Positions 51,703 through 60,036 of a DNA stretch of 64,000 nucleotides are shown piece after piece. The first letter of the stretch is position 1; the number at the start of each line of letters is the position of its first letter. Where the stretch lies: positions 1,240,001 through 1,304,000 of the forward strand of contig NZ_CP102830.1 in the NCBI RefSeq assembly GCF_024730785.1. The letters are read 5' to 3'. The position numbers and the translations under genes were made by a program. The notes beneath the pieces are model-generated. The model did not search any database and was not told the origin of the DNA. It saw only the letters and a list, made by a program, of their open reading frames with translations. The DNA comes from Pseudomonas sp. LS44 (GTDB taxonomy: Bacteria; Pseudomonadota; Gammaproteobacteria; Pseudomonadales; Pseudomonadaceae).

Positions 51703-52452
51703 ATGACCACCGCCACCTTTCGCTTCTACGAAGAACTCAACGAGTTCCTCCCCGCCGACCGCCGCCGGCAGGACATCACCTGCGTCTGCGCCCGCGCCGC
51801 GACCACCAAGCACATGATCGAAGCCCTCGGCGTGCCGCATACCGAGGTGGAGTTGGTGTTGGTGAATGGCGAGTCGGTGGGGTTTGAGCGGTTGATTGAA
51901 GACGGCGACCGGATTGCGGTGTATCCGAAGTTCGAGGCGCTGGATGTCAGCTCGCTGTTGCGGGTGCGTGAACGGCCGTTGCGGGTGACGCGCTTCGTCG
52001 CCGATGTGCATCTCGGTGGGCTGGCGCATCTGCTGCGCCTGGCCGGGTTCGACACGCTGTACGAGACGGACTTCGCCGACGCGCAGATCGCCGCACTGGG
52101 CGCTGACGAAGGGCGAATCGTGCTGACCCGCGACCGAGAGTTGCTCAAGCGGCGCAATGTCACCCACGGCTGCTATGTGCGGGCGTTGAAGCCGGCGTTG
52201 CAGTTGCGTGAGTTGTTCGAGCGGCTGGACTTGGCCGGCAGCGCGCGGCCGTTCAGCTTGTGCCTGCATTGCAATGCGCCGCTGCGCGAGGTGGACAAGG
52301 CGGCGGTACTCGAGCGCCTGCCGCCGAAGGTGCGCGAGTTGTATCAGCGCTTTCTCACCTGCGATGGCTGTCAGCGGGTGTTCTGGGAGGGCTCGCACTG
52401 GCGCAGCATGCAGGCGCTGCTCCGGCCGTTGTTGGCGGCGCGGGATGGTTGA
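51703..52452 (+). CDS. Mut7-C RNase domain protein with ubiquitin-like N-terminus
   Basis: The 249-residue protein has an N-terminal ThiS/MoaD-like domain (MTTATFRFYEELNEFLPADR...LVNGESVGFERLIEDGDRIAVYPKFEAL). The Mut7-C PIN-like RNase domain follows: FVADVHLGGLAHLLRLAGFDTLYETDFAD, VLTRDRELLKRR. A zinc ribbon (SLCLHCN...LTCDGCQRVFWEGSHW) completes it. Acidic residues of the PIN active site are present (D in FVADVH and LTRDRE). It probably cleaves RNA. This is the intact copy of a family with at least three decayed pieces in the preceding 4 kb. Confidence 0.88.
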   Translation: MTTATFRFYEELNEFLPADRRRQDITCVCARAATTKHMIEALGVPHTEVELVLVNGESVGFERLIEDGDRIAVYPKFEALDVSSLLRVRERPLRVTRFVADVHLGGLAHLLRLAGFDTLYETDFADAQIAALGADEGRIVLTRDRELLKRRNVTHGCYVRALKPALQLRELFERLDLAGSARPFSLCLHCNAPLREVDKAAVLERLPPKVRELYQRFLTCDGCQRVFWEGSHWRSMQALLRPLLAARDG

Positions 52453-52514
52453 GTGGCGAGGGTGGTTGGAACGGGCGGGTATCGCTGTGCTCGACCTGCT
52501 CGGCCCGACCCACC

Positions 52515-53972
52515 CTACGCGGCGGTGGGGTCGGGCTGGATGCCGGCGCGCTTGAGCAGTTGTTTGCAGCGCTCGGATAGATGCATGACGCGCAGGTGTT
52601 TACCGGCTTTGGCGTAGCGTTCGCGCAGGGTTTGCAGGGCGGCGATGGCGGAGTAGTCGACGAAGCTCAGGTGGCGGCAGTCGAGGGTCGCCTGCGATGG
52701 GTCGCCGGCGGCGTCGAACAGGTTGAGAAACTGCGTCGAGGAGGCGAAGAACAGCGTGCCGTGGGGCAGGTAGAGCTTGCTGCCGTCGCTTTCAGTGTGG
52801 CTGTCGGCATACAGCTCGCGGGCGTGCTGCCAGGCGAAGTTCAGCGCGGCGATGACGATACCGCAGAGCACGGCGGTAGCCAGGTCGGTGAACACGGTGA
52901 TGACGGTGACGGCGACAATCACCAACACATCATGCAGCGGCACCTTGCCGAGCACCCGCAGCGAAGCCCAGGCGAAGGTCTGCTGAGCGACCACGAACAT
53001 CACGCCGACCAGCGCGGCGAGCGGGATGCGCTCGATCAGCGGCGAGAGGAACAGCACGAACAGCACGATCATCACCCCGCTGACCACCCCGGACAGCCGG
53101 CCGCGGCCGCCGGAGCTGAGGTTGATCACCGTCTGGCCGATCATCGCGCAACCGCCCATGCCGCCGAACAGGCCGGAGACCATGTTGGCCGCGCCGAGGG
53201 CCACGCATTCGCGGTCGGGGTGGCCACGGCTTTCGGTGATCTCGTCGGTGAGGTTGAGGGTCAGCAGGGTTTCCAGCAGGCCGACCAGTGCCATCAGCAG
53301 CGCATAGGGGGCGATGATGCGCAGCGTCTCGAGGCTCCAGGGAATCTCCGGCAACGCCAGGCTCGGCAGGCCGCCGGCGATGTGCGCCATGTCGCCGAGG
53401 GTGCGCGTCGGCAGGCCGAGGGCGAAGGTCAGCAGGCCGACGCCGAGGATCGCCACCAGCGCCGGCGGCACGGCGCGGGTCAGGCGCGGCAGGGCATAGA
53501 CGATGGCCATGGTCAGCGCGACCAGGCCGAGCATCCAGTACAGCGGCGTACCGGACAGCCAGGCCTCGCCCTGCTTGAAGTGCTCCAGCTGAGCGAGGGC
53601 GATGATGATCGCCAGGCCATTGACGAAGCCGAGCATCACCGGGTGCGGCACCATGCGCACCAGTTTGCCCAGGCGCAGGGCGCCGAACAGCATCATCAGC
53701 AAGCCGCCGAGCAGCACGGTGGCGAGCAGGTATTGCACGCCGTGTTGCACCACCAGGGCGACGATCACCACTGCCATCGAGCCGGCCGCGCCGGAGATCA
53801 TCCCTGGCCGGCCGCCGAACAGCGCGGTGAGGGTGCAGATGATGAACGCACCGTACAGGCCCATCAGCGGGTTGAGGTGGGCGACCAGGGCGAAGGCGAT
53901 GCACTCGGGCACCAGGGCGAACGAGGAGGTGAGTCCGGCCAGGACATCGGCGCGCAGACGGGCGGGTTTCAT
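52515..53972 (-). CDS. SulP-family inorganic anion transporter with STAS domain
   Basis: The 485-residue transporter has about ten to twelve helices from residue 5 (LRADVLAGLTSSFALVPECIAFALVAHLNPLMGLYGAF) to about 370. A cytoplasmic STAS domain follows, ending DCRHLSFVDYSAIAALQTLRERY. It resembles the SulP/SLC26 branch with NMVSGLFGGMGGCAMIGQTVINLSSGGRGRLSG. Possible substrates are sulphate, bicarbonate or dicarboxylates. The last 33 bases (AGIQPD..) are duplicated at 51590-51622, upstream of the Mut7-C gene. Confidence 0.9.
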   Translation of the reverse strand: MKPARLRADVLAGLTSSFALVPECIAFALVAHLNPLMGLYGAFIICTLTALFGGRPGMISGAAGSMAVVIVALVVQHGVQYLLATVLLGGLLMMLFGALRLGKLVRMVPHPVMLGFVNGLAIIIALAQLEHFKQGEAWLSGTPLYWMLGLVALTMAIVYALPRLTRAVPPALVAILGVGLLTFALGLPTRTLGDMAHIAGGLPSLALPEIPWSLETLRIIAPYALLMALVGLLETLLTLNLTDEITESRGHPDRECVALGAANMVSGLFGGMGGCAMIGQTVINLSSGGRGRLSGVVSGVMIVLFVLFLSPLIERIPLAALVGVMFVVAQQTFAWASLRVLGKVPLHDVLVIVAVTVITVFTDLATAVLCGIVIAALNFAWQHARELYADSHTESDGSKLYLPHGTLFFASSTQFLNLFDAAGDPSQATLDCRHLSFVDYSAIAALQTLRERYAKAGKHLRVMHLSERCKQLLKRAGIQPDPTAA

Positions 53973-54032
53973 GGAGTACCTGTGGCGGGCAGCGCGGGCG
54001 CTGCGGGGGCTTGCGAAAGGGCGGCAATGTTA

Positions 54033-54172
54033 GAGCCTGTTTACGATCTCGCGAGCTAGAGCCATGCAAGACAAAAACAGGCGAGGAAGCGGAGTTTACG
54101 AGCTGTAAATGAGCATTTCGAGCCTGTTTTTAACGCAGCAGGGCCGACGCGCAGCAGATCGTAAACAGGCTC
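54033..54172. mobile_element. MITE-like 140-bp element, copy 3
   Basis: The same 140-bp length and core. Both ends carry the compensated change GAGCCTG/CAGGCTC, so the inverted repeat is still perfect. It lies upstream of sulP and downstream of the ClpP-like gene. Confidence 0.8.
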
Positions 54173-54215
54173 TTGGGGGATCGGGCCGCCGTCCGGCCAG
54201 TACGGGTGACCAGGT

Positions 54216-54764
54216 TCAGTTGAGGCGGTAGCGGGTCAGATCGGCCGCGGAGAGGACGCGCATCTTGTGCGGCGGGATTTGCTGGATGTCCTGCGCCAGG
54301 CTCGGCGCCACGCCCATGTCGCGCAGATAGCGGGTCGGGTCGCCGCCGGTGGACAGGTCGCGCGCCGAATCACCACCGGGGAAATAGGGGCGGTGCAGGC
54401 CGACGGGGCCGCGCACGGTCCGTTGTTTGCCGGCCGCCAGCAGGTAGATGCAACTGCCCTGGCAGAGCCCGGAGTCCGGCACCAGCGCGTCGAAGCCGTA
54501 TTCGCGCAGCAGACGGCCCATGCGCGTGGCTTCCACGACGCTGCCGCCGATGGTGTCGAGCAGCAGGATCTTGCGCGCGAATTTGCCTGGATGGGCACGC
54601 AGGCCCTTGAGCAGCGCCTCGTAGTCGCCGGGGGCGATGTCCTCGGTGATCTTGACCGCCAGCACCGGGCCGAGGCGTGGATTCTGGACGGACGTGACGT
54701 CCACCTTCGCCTGGGCGGCGAACGATAGCGAGATCAGCAGGGCAAGGCTCAGGATTCGATACAT
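54216..54764 (-). CDS. Periplasmic ClpP-like protein
   Basis: The 182-residue secreted protein has a signal peptide (MYRILSLALLISLSFAAQA). A crotonase/ClpP-like core follows with LLLDTIGGSVVEATRMGRLL (oxyanion-type glycines), and SGLCQGSCIYLLAAGKQRTV, where Ser104 lies between two cysteines. VGLHRPYFPGG supplies His124. The Ser-His spacing is close to that of ClpP. An acidic third residue is not assigned. Similar periplasmic proteins of the COG3904 type have no proven substrate. Confidence 0.7.
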   Translation of the reverse strand: MYRILSLALLISLSFAAQAKVDVTSVQNPRLGPVLAVKITEDIAPGDYEALLKGLRAHPGKFARKILLLDTIGGSVVEATRMGRLLREYGFDALVPDSGLCQGSCIYLLAAGKQRTVRGPVGLHRPYFPGGDSARDLSTGGDPTRYLRDMGVAPSLAQDIQQIPPHKMRVLSAADLTRYRLN

Positions 54765-55096
54765 GGTGCGGAGATTCAGGGTCAGGTGGCGCGGCAGGCG
54801 ACGATACCTGTCGCGCGTCGAGGCGGGAAGGGGGCGCCAGCGGCGGGCATGGCGCTGCGTTCGAATGTTGCAACGCGTAGGAGCGAATTCATTCGCGATG
54901 GGGGTTGGGGCAATCGCGAATTAATTCGCTCCTACGAAAGCCAGGTGGTAGCCCGGATGCAATCCGGGGAGTCGATGGCGGCGCTCCCGGATTGCATCCG
55001 GGCTACGGCATGAAACGCCTATGTGTTGGTTTGGTTTTTCCGGCGGGCAGAAGTCGGTATCGTTGGTCCATTGACCCTCGGCCCAATGGAGACCTT
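54765..55096. repeat. 332-bp intergenic region with two hairpin repeats
   Basis: 54877-54935 is the GTAGGAGCGAATTC...GAATTAATTCGCTCCTAC type. 54948-55006 is the GTAGCCCGGATGCAATCCGG/CCGGATTGCATCCGGGCTAC type. No gene is seen; the promoter of the HIT gene probably lies within the last 80 bases. Confidence 0.75.
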
Positions 55097-55534
55097 ATGA
55101 GCCTGCACGGTACTTATGATCCACAGAACATCTTCGCCCTGATCGTCAAAGGTGATGCCCCGTGCTTCAAGTTGTACGAGGACGATGAGGTGCTCGCCTT
55201 CCTCGATGCGTTCCCGCAGTCTTACGGCCATACGTTGGTGATCCCCAAGCATTCGGCGGCGCGCAACATCCTGGAGGTCGATGCGGACACGCTGTGCAAG
55301 GTCATGCGCGTGGTGCAGAAGCTCACCGCGGTGATCGTAGAGGAGTTGCAGCCCGAAGGCGTGCAGGTGGCGCAGTTCAACGGCGCGCCGGCTGGGCAGA
55401 CGGTGTTCCATATCCATGTGCATATCGTGCCGCGCTTTGCCGGCGAGAAGCTCGGCGTGCACGCGGCCAACAAGGCTGATCCGGAGGCGTTGAAGGAGCT
55501 GCAGACGCGGCTAGTGAAGCGCATTCAGGGTTGA
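55097..55534 (+). CDS. HIT-family (HINT-like) nucleotide-binding protein
   Basis: The 145-residue histidine triad protein has the catalytic FHIHVHIVPR and the N-terminal IFALIVKGDAPCFKLYEDDEVLAFLDAFPQSYGHTLVIPKHSA, both typical of the HINT branch. HINT proteins hydrolyse nucleoside phosphoramidates such as aminoacyl-AMP. The start ATG at 55097 with TGGAGACC is preferred over an open frame that extends 190 bases upstream through repeat DNA. It lies convergent with phoA. Confidence 0.92.
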   Translation: MSLHGTYDPQNIFALIVKGDAPCFKLYEDDEVLAFLDAFPQSYGHTLVIPKHSAARNILEVDADTLCKVMRVVQKLTAVIVEELQPEGVQVAQFNGAPAGQTVFHIHVHIVPRFAGEKLGVHAANKADPEALKELQTRLVKRIQG

Positions 55535-55539
55535 GCCCG

Positions 55540-55626
55540 GTAGGGCGTACTCGCGTCGCAGTACGCCAATGCGGCGGCGAGCATAAAGCGGCGGACTGTT
55601 CGCTGGCGCTCCTGAGTCCGCCCTAC
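55540..55626. repeat. Hairpin repeat between HIT gene and phoA
   Basis: GTAGGGCGTACTCGCGTCGC faces GGCGCTCCTGAGTCCGCCCTAC. The arms are diverged but keep the GTAG/CTAC ends. Confidence 0.6.
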
Positions 55627-55773
55627 AGGGCTGGAGCGCCGCAGGGCATTCAAAGGGCATCGGTGAGCGGATCGCTCGCAGGCAACGGCATGGGGCGGAG
55701 CATCCGCCTAGCCTGTCGACCTTCCTTGGTTTTAGGCGACGGCCGGCGTGGCAGGCCGTCGTGTATCGGCGTG

Positions 55774-55802
55774 CCCCGCCCCTCGCTGGTGAGAGGGCGG
55801 GG
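55774..55802. terminator. Possible terminator of phoA
   Basis: CCCCGCCC...GGGCGGGG stem 18 bases after the phoA stop (minus strand); no T-run follows, so the call is weak. Confidence 0.4.
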
Positions 55803-55819
55803 TTGCTAGCCGTTGCGGC

Positions 55820-57259
55820 TTACTTCAGGTCCAGCGCATTGACGATGGTGAAGAACAGGTCGGTCTGGTCGGTCAGGCCGGTGACGTTGGCCGCGCGTGG
55901 GCCGTAAGCGGCGATGCGCAGTTGGCTGCCGGTGTGCTCCTGCGAGCTACCTTCGGACGTGCCATAGCTCACGGCCATCGGCGCGCCGTCTTTGGTGGTG
56001 AGCATCTGGCTCAGGCCGGGTGCCGAGGATTCCGGGGCGACGATCTGGCTGGAGTGGGCGTGGTCGGCGGTGACGATGACCAGGGTGTTGCCGTCGGCCT
56101 TGGCGAACGCCAGGGCTTTTTGCACGGCTTCGTCGAGGTCGACGGTTTCCCCGATCTGCCCGCACGGGTTGGCGGCGTGGTCCTGTTTGTCGATGGAGGC
56201 GCCTTCGACTTGCAGGAAGAAGCCGGAGCGGTTGTCCTTCAGCAGTTCGATGGCCTTACCGGTCATTTCCGCCAGGGTCGGGATGTCGCTGCTGCGCTCC
56301 GGGTTGACCTGGCAGGTCACAGCCGGTTGGGTGAGGTTGCCGTGGTAACTGGCTTTCGGGCCGTTCCAGCGCACTGGCATGTTGCCCGTGGCGAACAAGC
56401 CGAGCAGCGGCTGCCTCTGGTTGGCGCTGCGGATGCTTTTCAAGTCGGCGCTGTTTTCGACAATCTTGAAGCCCCGGGCGAGGGCTTGGTCGCGCAGGGT
56501 TTTGCCGACCCATTTGCCGGCTTTGGCGGTTTCCGCGAAGCTGGCCGCGCCGCCGCCCAGCACCACGTCGGCACGCGCGTTGAGCAGCTGTTCGGTGATC
56601 GAGCCCAGCCCGCCATTTTCCAGGGCGTTGCTCGGGCACTGGGCGCTGGTGGCCTTCGGTCCATAGCATCTGCGCCCGGTGACGTGCGCGACCTGCACGG
56701 CCGGCGTGGCGTCCTGCAACTCGGAGGTGGAGACGTTGCCGGTGGCTTTGCCACGCAGCTTGGCCAGCTCCAGAAGGGTCATGTGCGGCTTCTCGTGGAT
56801 GTCCACGCCGATGGCGCCGTTGTAGGTTTTCACCCCGCTGGCCCAGGCGGTGCCCGAGGCGGCGGAATCGGTCACGTAGTCCGGCTTGCCGGTGTCTTTG
56901 TGCAGCGCGTAATGGGTGTATTGGCCGGTGATCGGCAGGGCGTCGATGCCCTTGAAATAGCCGCCGGCGCCTTCGGCGTAGTTGCGCGCCAGGGTGATTT
57001 CCGAGTCGCCCATGCCATCGCCAATCAGCAGGATCACGTTCTTGGCCTTGCGATCGGACAGCGAGGCTTTCACTGCGTCGGTCAGATCGCGGCTGATCCG
57101 CCGTGCGCCGCCAAACTCGGTGATGTCACCGCGCGCCTGGCGGTTGCTCAGGCCTTTGCTGGCGTCGTCAGCGAAAGCCGGAGACGTGCTGCCGAGCAGG
57201 GCAGCACATACGGTGGCAGAGAAAGCGGCGGAGAAGGCCAGTGGGTAGCGAATGGTCAT
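55820..57259 (-). CDS. phoA: Alkaline phosphatase PhoA
   Basis: The 479-residue periplasmic phosphomonoesterase has a signal peptide ([30 protein letters not shown]). The metal motif is [11 protein letters not shown] and the nucleophile Ser lies in DSAASGTAW (DxSASGT). Zinc ligands appear in [15 protein letters not shown] and [11 protein letters not shown], and a C-terminal [14 protein letters not shown] follows. It releases phosphate from organic esters in phosphate starvation. A PhoB box lies 128 bases upstream. An in-frame extension to 57442 has no signal-peptide logic and is rejected. Confidence 0.95.
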   Translation of the reverse strand: MTIRYPLAFSAAFSATVCAALLGSTSPAFADDASKGLSNRQARGDITEFGGARRISRDLTDAVKASLSDRKAKNVILLIGDGMGDSEITLARNYAEGAGGYFKGIDALPITGQYTHYALHKDTGKPDYVTDSAASGTAWASGVKTYNGAIGVDIHEKPHMTLLELAKLRGKATGNVSTSELQDATPAVQVAHVTGRRCYGPKATSAQCPSNALENGGLGSITEQLLNARADVVLGGGAASFAETAKAGKWVGKTLRDQALARGFKIVENSADLKSIRSANQRQPLLGLFATGNMPVRWNGPKASYHGNLTQPAVTCQVNPERSSDIPTLAEMTGKAIELLKDNRSGFFLQVEGASIDKQDHAANPCGQIGETVDLDEAVQKALAFAKADGNTLVIVTADHAHSSQIVAPESSAPGLSQMLTTKDGAPMAVSYGTSEGSSQEHTGSQLRIAAYGPRAANVTGLTDQTDLFFTIVNALDLK

Positions 57260-57386
57260 GTGAAAGTCCCTGTGCGTGTCTGGGCTTGAGCAAGTGGGGT
57301 AGTTGCTTTTCCGGGACGGCTGCCAGCACTTACCTGGCCCGCGGCTATGGAGCAATCCGAAAGTAGAAGGCGTAGATGAAGCTGGA

Positions 57387-57404
57387 ATGACGCTGCGATG
57401 ACAG
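57387..57404 (-). promoter_or_regulatory. PhoB box upstream of phoA
   Basis: On the minus strand CTGTCATCGCAGCGTCAT: two seven-base direct repeats (CTGTCAT perfect, GCGTCAT five of seven) four bases apart, the PhoB layout. No convincing -10 was identified. Confidence 0.75.
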
Positions 57405-57828
57405 CTGCAAGACGCACAGGATGGGTGTGACGAGGTGCGCATTCGCCCAGGTCAGGCGGGCGCGGATGCGGGAGGTTTAGAGGGGCTGAGCTGCGCAGCG
57501 ACGATACCCATCGAGCCGATGCCGATGGGTATCGCTACGTTCGACCTATGCGGTCCGACTCATCCTACTGGTGCTGCTGCATCCTCGGGTTGTCTCGTAG
57601 GAGCGAATTCATTCGCGATGCATTCGCCTGCCCATCGCGGATCGCGAATGGATTCGCTCCTACTGGGTAAGGCGGTGTGTATGTGGATTGGAGCGAAATT
57701 CGTAGGATGGGGGAGTCGCGCTAAGAGCAGCCCTCTCCCTGGGCGTTTTGCGGTCACGGCGTTGCTCAGCTTGAGCGATGCGCAGGCATCCCCAATACTG
57801 CCCGGACACGTCGCCCAAGGAGCTTTAC
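57405..57828. repeat. Intergenic region between phoA promoter and the lipoprotein, with two hairpin repeats
   Basis: 57483-57568 is a GGCTGAGCTGCGCAGCGACG-type arm with GATACCCATCG/GATGGGTATCG and a CATCCTAC end; its GTAG start is lost. 57597-57663 is a full GTAGGAGCGAATTC...GATTCGCTCCTAC unit. No gene is seen in the rest. Confidence 0.7.
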
Positions 57829-58248
57829 ATGCGATCGATCGTTGCGCTGTTGGGGCTGGCGCTACTCGCCGGTTGTTCGTCTTACAAGGCTGAGCAGGTG
57901 CAAGCTGTGCCGAGCGAGCGTTTGCTGGCCTATCAAGAGGCCGCGGAGGGTAGCGGGACCATCGTGGTCAACCGCGATCTCGGTTTCCTCGGCGGCGGCT
58001 GCTATGTCGCCGTGCTGGTGGATCGTCAGGTGGCGGCGCGCATCGGTGTCGGTGAGGTGGCGACCTTTCACGTGCCGGCGGGTGCGCGAGTCGTGGGGAT
58101 TTCCGCCGACAAGCAGGACGACACTCTATGCGGCAAAGGCCTGCTCTGGCGCGAGTTGGCGGTGCAGGTGGCGGCGGGGGAAAGTCGCGGTTTTCATATC
58201 GTCAGCGAATCCAAGGGCGGTTTCGCGATTCGCCCGGACGCGCCCTGA
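57829..58248 (+). CDS. Small lipoprotein, DUF2846-like
   Basis: The 139-residue lipoprotein has the lipobox LAGC (Cys16). The mature part looks like one beta-sandwich (GTIVVNRDLGFLGGGCYVAVLVDRQVAARIGVGEVATFHVPAGARVVGI), with two cysteines that could pair. The pattern of a ligand-like beta domain resembles DUF2846, but I am not sure. CCAAGGAGC precedes the ATG. The gene is followed at once by a DUF3820 gene remnant. Confidence 0.65.
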   Translation: MRSIVALLGLALLAGCSSYKAEQVQAVPSERLLAYQEAAEGSGTIVVNRDLGFLGGGCYVAVLVDRQVAARIGVGEVATFHVPAGARVVGISADKQDDTLCGKGLLWRELAVQVAAGESRGFHIVSESKGGFAIRPDAP

Positions 58249-58390
58249 TCTGCCTGGCAACTACCTCGGCTGGTTCGCCCGCGAAGGCTTCCCAAGGGCG
58301 AGCTCGGCCGCCTGCTAGCGCTAATGCACGAGATCGACCACAACGGGCCTAGGCGCCTTGCTCGAGCCGTTGCGCAAGCGGCCGCGCGGG
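58248..58390 (+). pseudogene. DUF3820 gene remnant, frameshifted
   Basis: DLPGNYLGWFAREGFP followed, in another frame, by codons for GELGRLL and LMHEIDHNG. The match is to the intact gene at 61935 (DLPGNYLNWFAREGFPKNEIGRLLELMHEIDHNG). The first 20 codons are missing, a base deletion after CCCAAG shifts the frame, and the end is scrambled. Confidence 0.85.
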
Positions 58391-58472
58391 TGATCTCCGG
58401 CACCTGTTGCTAAGGTCATAGGAGAAGCGCCGCACCGGGACCGTGCACGCGGACGTTCTCTGGGAGAGCCTG

Positions 58473-59183
58473 ATGAACCACGTGACCACCCCGGAACCCT
58501 ATTGCCGCAACTGCCGCCTGGTTCCGCCCTCGCTCGGCGAGGACCGGCTGCACGACCTGGAAGCGATCATCAAACCCGCGCGCATGCTCAACACCGGCGA
58601 GTACCTGTTTCGCCAGGGTGACCCGTTCGACAGCGTGTACCTGGTGCATTCCGGTTCGATGAAGACCGTCGCCACCAGCGAGCAGGGGCTGGAGAAGATC
58701 ACCGGCTTCTACTTTCCCACGGAAATCTTCGGCTTCTCCGGCATCGGCGAAGGGCGCTTCCCGGTGTCCGCCCAGACGCTGGAGAAAACCTCGTGCAGCC
58801 GCATTTCATTCGACGAACTGGAGCGTCTGTCCGAGCGCACGCCGCGCCTGGCGCACCAGATGCTGCTGCTGATGAGTCAGAAGATTCGCGAGGACCAGCA
58901 GATGAAGCTGCTGCTGTCGCGGCTCAATGCCGATTCGCGGATCGCCGCGTTTCTGCTCAATCTCTCCGCGCACTTTCGCGAGCGCGGCTTCTCCGCCCTG
59001 CGTTTTCGCCTGAGCATGTCGCGGCACGACATCGCCGATTACCTGGGCCTAGCGGTGGAAACGGTGTCGCGCAGCTTTTCGCGCTTGCAGAAGCAGGGCC
59101 TGCTGCACGTCGATCGGCGGGAGACCGAGATTCTCGATTTCACCTCGTTGTGCATGCTGGCGGGCGGCGAGCTGGACCTGTAG
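58473..59183 (+). CDS. Crp/Fnr-family regulator with incomplete iron-sulphur ligand set
   Basis: The 236-residue regulator has a cyclic-nucleotide-type sensor domain (TGEYLFRQGDPFDSVYLVHSGSMKTV) and a winged helix with the Fnr-type recognition helix LAVETVSRSFSRLQ (Glu-x-x-Ser-Arg), so it should read TTGAT-type sites. Fnr and Anr need four cysteines; here only C11, C14 and C108 line up and the third N-terminal one is missing, with the loop shortened by four residues. Oxygen or NO sensing may therefore be changed. GGGAGAG supports the ATG at 58473; a GTG at 58443 is less likely. Confidence 0.88.
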   Translation: MNHVTTPEPYCRNCRLVPPSLGEDRLHDLEAIIKPARMLNTGEYLFRQGDPFDSVYLVHSGSMKTVATSEQGLEKITGFYFPTEIFGFSGIGEGRFPVSAQTLEKTSCSRISFDELERLSERTPRLAHQMLLLMSQKIREDQQMKLLLSRLNADSRIAAFLLNLSAHFRERGFSALRFRLSMSRHDIADYLGLAVETVSRSFSRLQKQGLLHVDRRETEILDFTSLCMLAGGELDL

Positions 59184-59184
59184 C

Positions 59185-59907
59185 TCAGCGGTAGCGGGCG
59201 AGGATGGCGTCGAACTCGCCATCCTGCTTCATCCGCACCAGGGCGCGCAGCAGCGCCATGGTCGGCACGTCAGGCTCGTCGCGCACGATGCAGGCGACTA
59301 GGTCCTCGGAGAGCTGCTCCACTGGATACAGCGGCTGGTTGGCCGGGCGCTGGCGGTTGTACCAGGCCAGCGCCAGTTCATTGCTCACCGCGTAGTGATT
59401 GCGCCCGACGCTTAGCTTGCTCAGCGTCAGCGCCTGGGTGCGCGCGTCGTCACGCTGCAACTGGCCGCTGGCGAACAGCGGCTCCAGGCGCGAGTAGCTG
59501 AAGCCGAGCACGGTACCGATCACCTCGTCGTGCAACTGCTCCGGGCGGATCAGGGTTGGCGTCGGTGCCACCAGCAGGTCGCGCTGGATCATGAATGGCA
59601 CACTCCAGATGTACTGGTGGTGCGACTCCTGCAGCCAGGTCGGGTTGACGTAGCAGCGCACGTCGATTTCGCCACGCACCAGCATCTGCTGCACGCGCTT
59701 GCGCGGCATGACCAGTTGATTAGCCTGGCGGCCGACCTTCTGCGCCAGGCGGGTCTGCAGGTCGTAGAGGATGCCTCCGGTGGCCTGGCCGTTCTCGATG
59801 TGCATCATCGGCATCGCCCAGCTCTCGCTGACCGAGAAGCGCAGCGGGCGCTCGTCGGCCGCGGCGGCACCCGTCAACAGCAACAGCGCAACAAGCAGAA
59901 AGGGCAT
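59185..59907 (-). CDS. Periplasmic solute-binding protein, family 3-like
   Basis: The 240-residue secreted protein has a short signal peptide (MPFLLVALLLLTGAAAA) and a type 2 periplasmic binding fold: RPLRFSVSESWAMPMMHIENGQATGGILYDLQTRLAQKVG, VRGEIDVRCYVNPTWL, VIGTVLGFSYSRLEPLFASG and a final MKQDGEFDAILARYR. No transporter genes are adjacent. It ends two bases from the Fnr-like gene on the opposite strand. It is distinct in sequence from the protein at 36115. Confidence 0.82.
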   Translation of the reverse strand: MPFLLVALLLLTGAAAADERPLRFSVSESWAMPMMHIENGQATGGILYDLQTRLAQKVGRQANQLVMPRKRVQQMLVRGEIDVRCYVNPTWLQESHHQYIWSVPFMIQRDLLVAPTPTLIRPEQLHDEVIGTVLGFSYSRLEPLFASGQLQRDDARTQALTLSKLSVGRNHYAVSNELALAWYNRQRPANQPLYPVEQLSEDLVACIVRDEPDVPTMALLRALVRMKQDGEFDAILARYR

Positions 59908-60036
59908 GCGGATTCCGTTCGACCGAGGGCGCCTGCCAGCGGCAGGAGAAGGCGGCCCGCTGGAATGCGCCGGGCCGCCGCGTGCTAGACAGCTTATCGT
60001 TCCGGGCTAACGCTGCAAGCGCGCGTGCCGCCAGAC

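Noticed and set aside
52581..54059. 492-codon frame antisense to sulP
   Set aside because: The Gln/His/Glu/Arg-rich product is typical of the antisense of membrane proteins; no motif.
55922..57289. 455-codon open frame antisense to phoA
   Set aside because: Gly/Val/Ala-rich product without motif; phoA has all catalytic residues and a regulated promoter.
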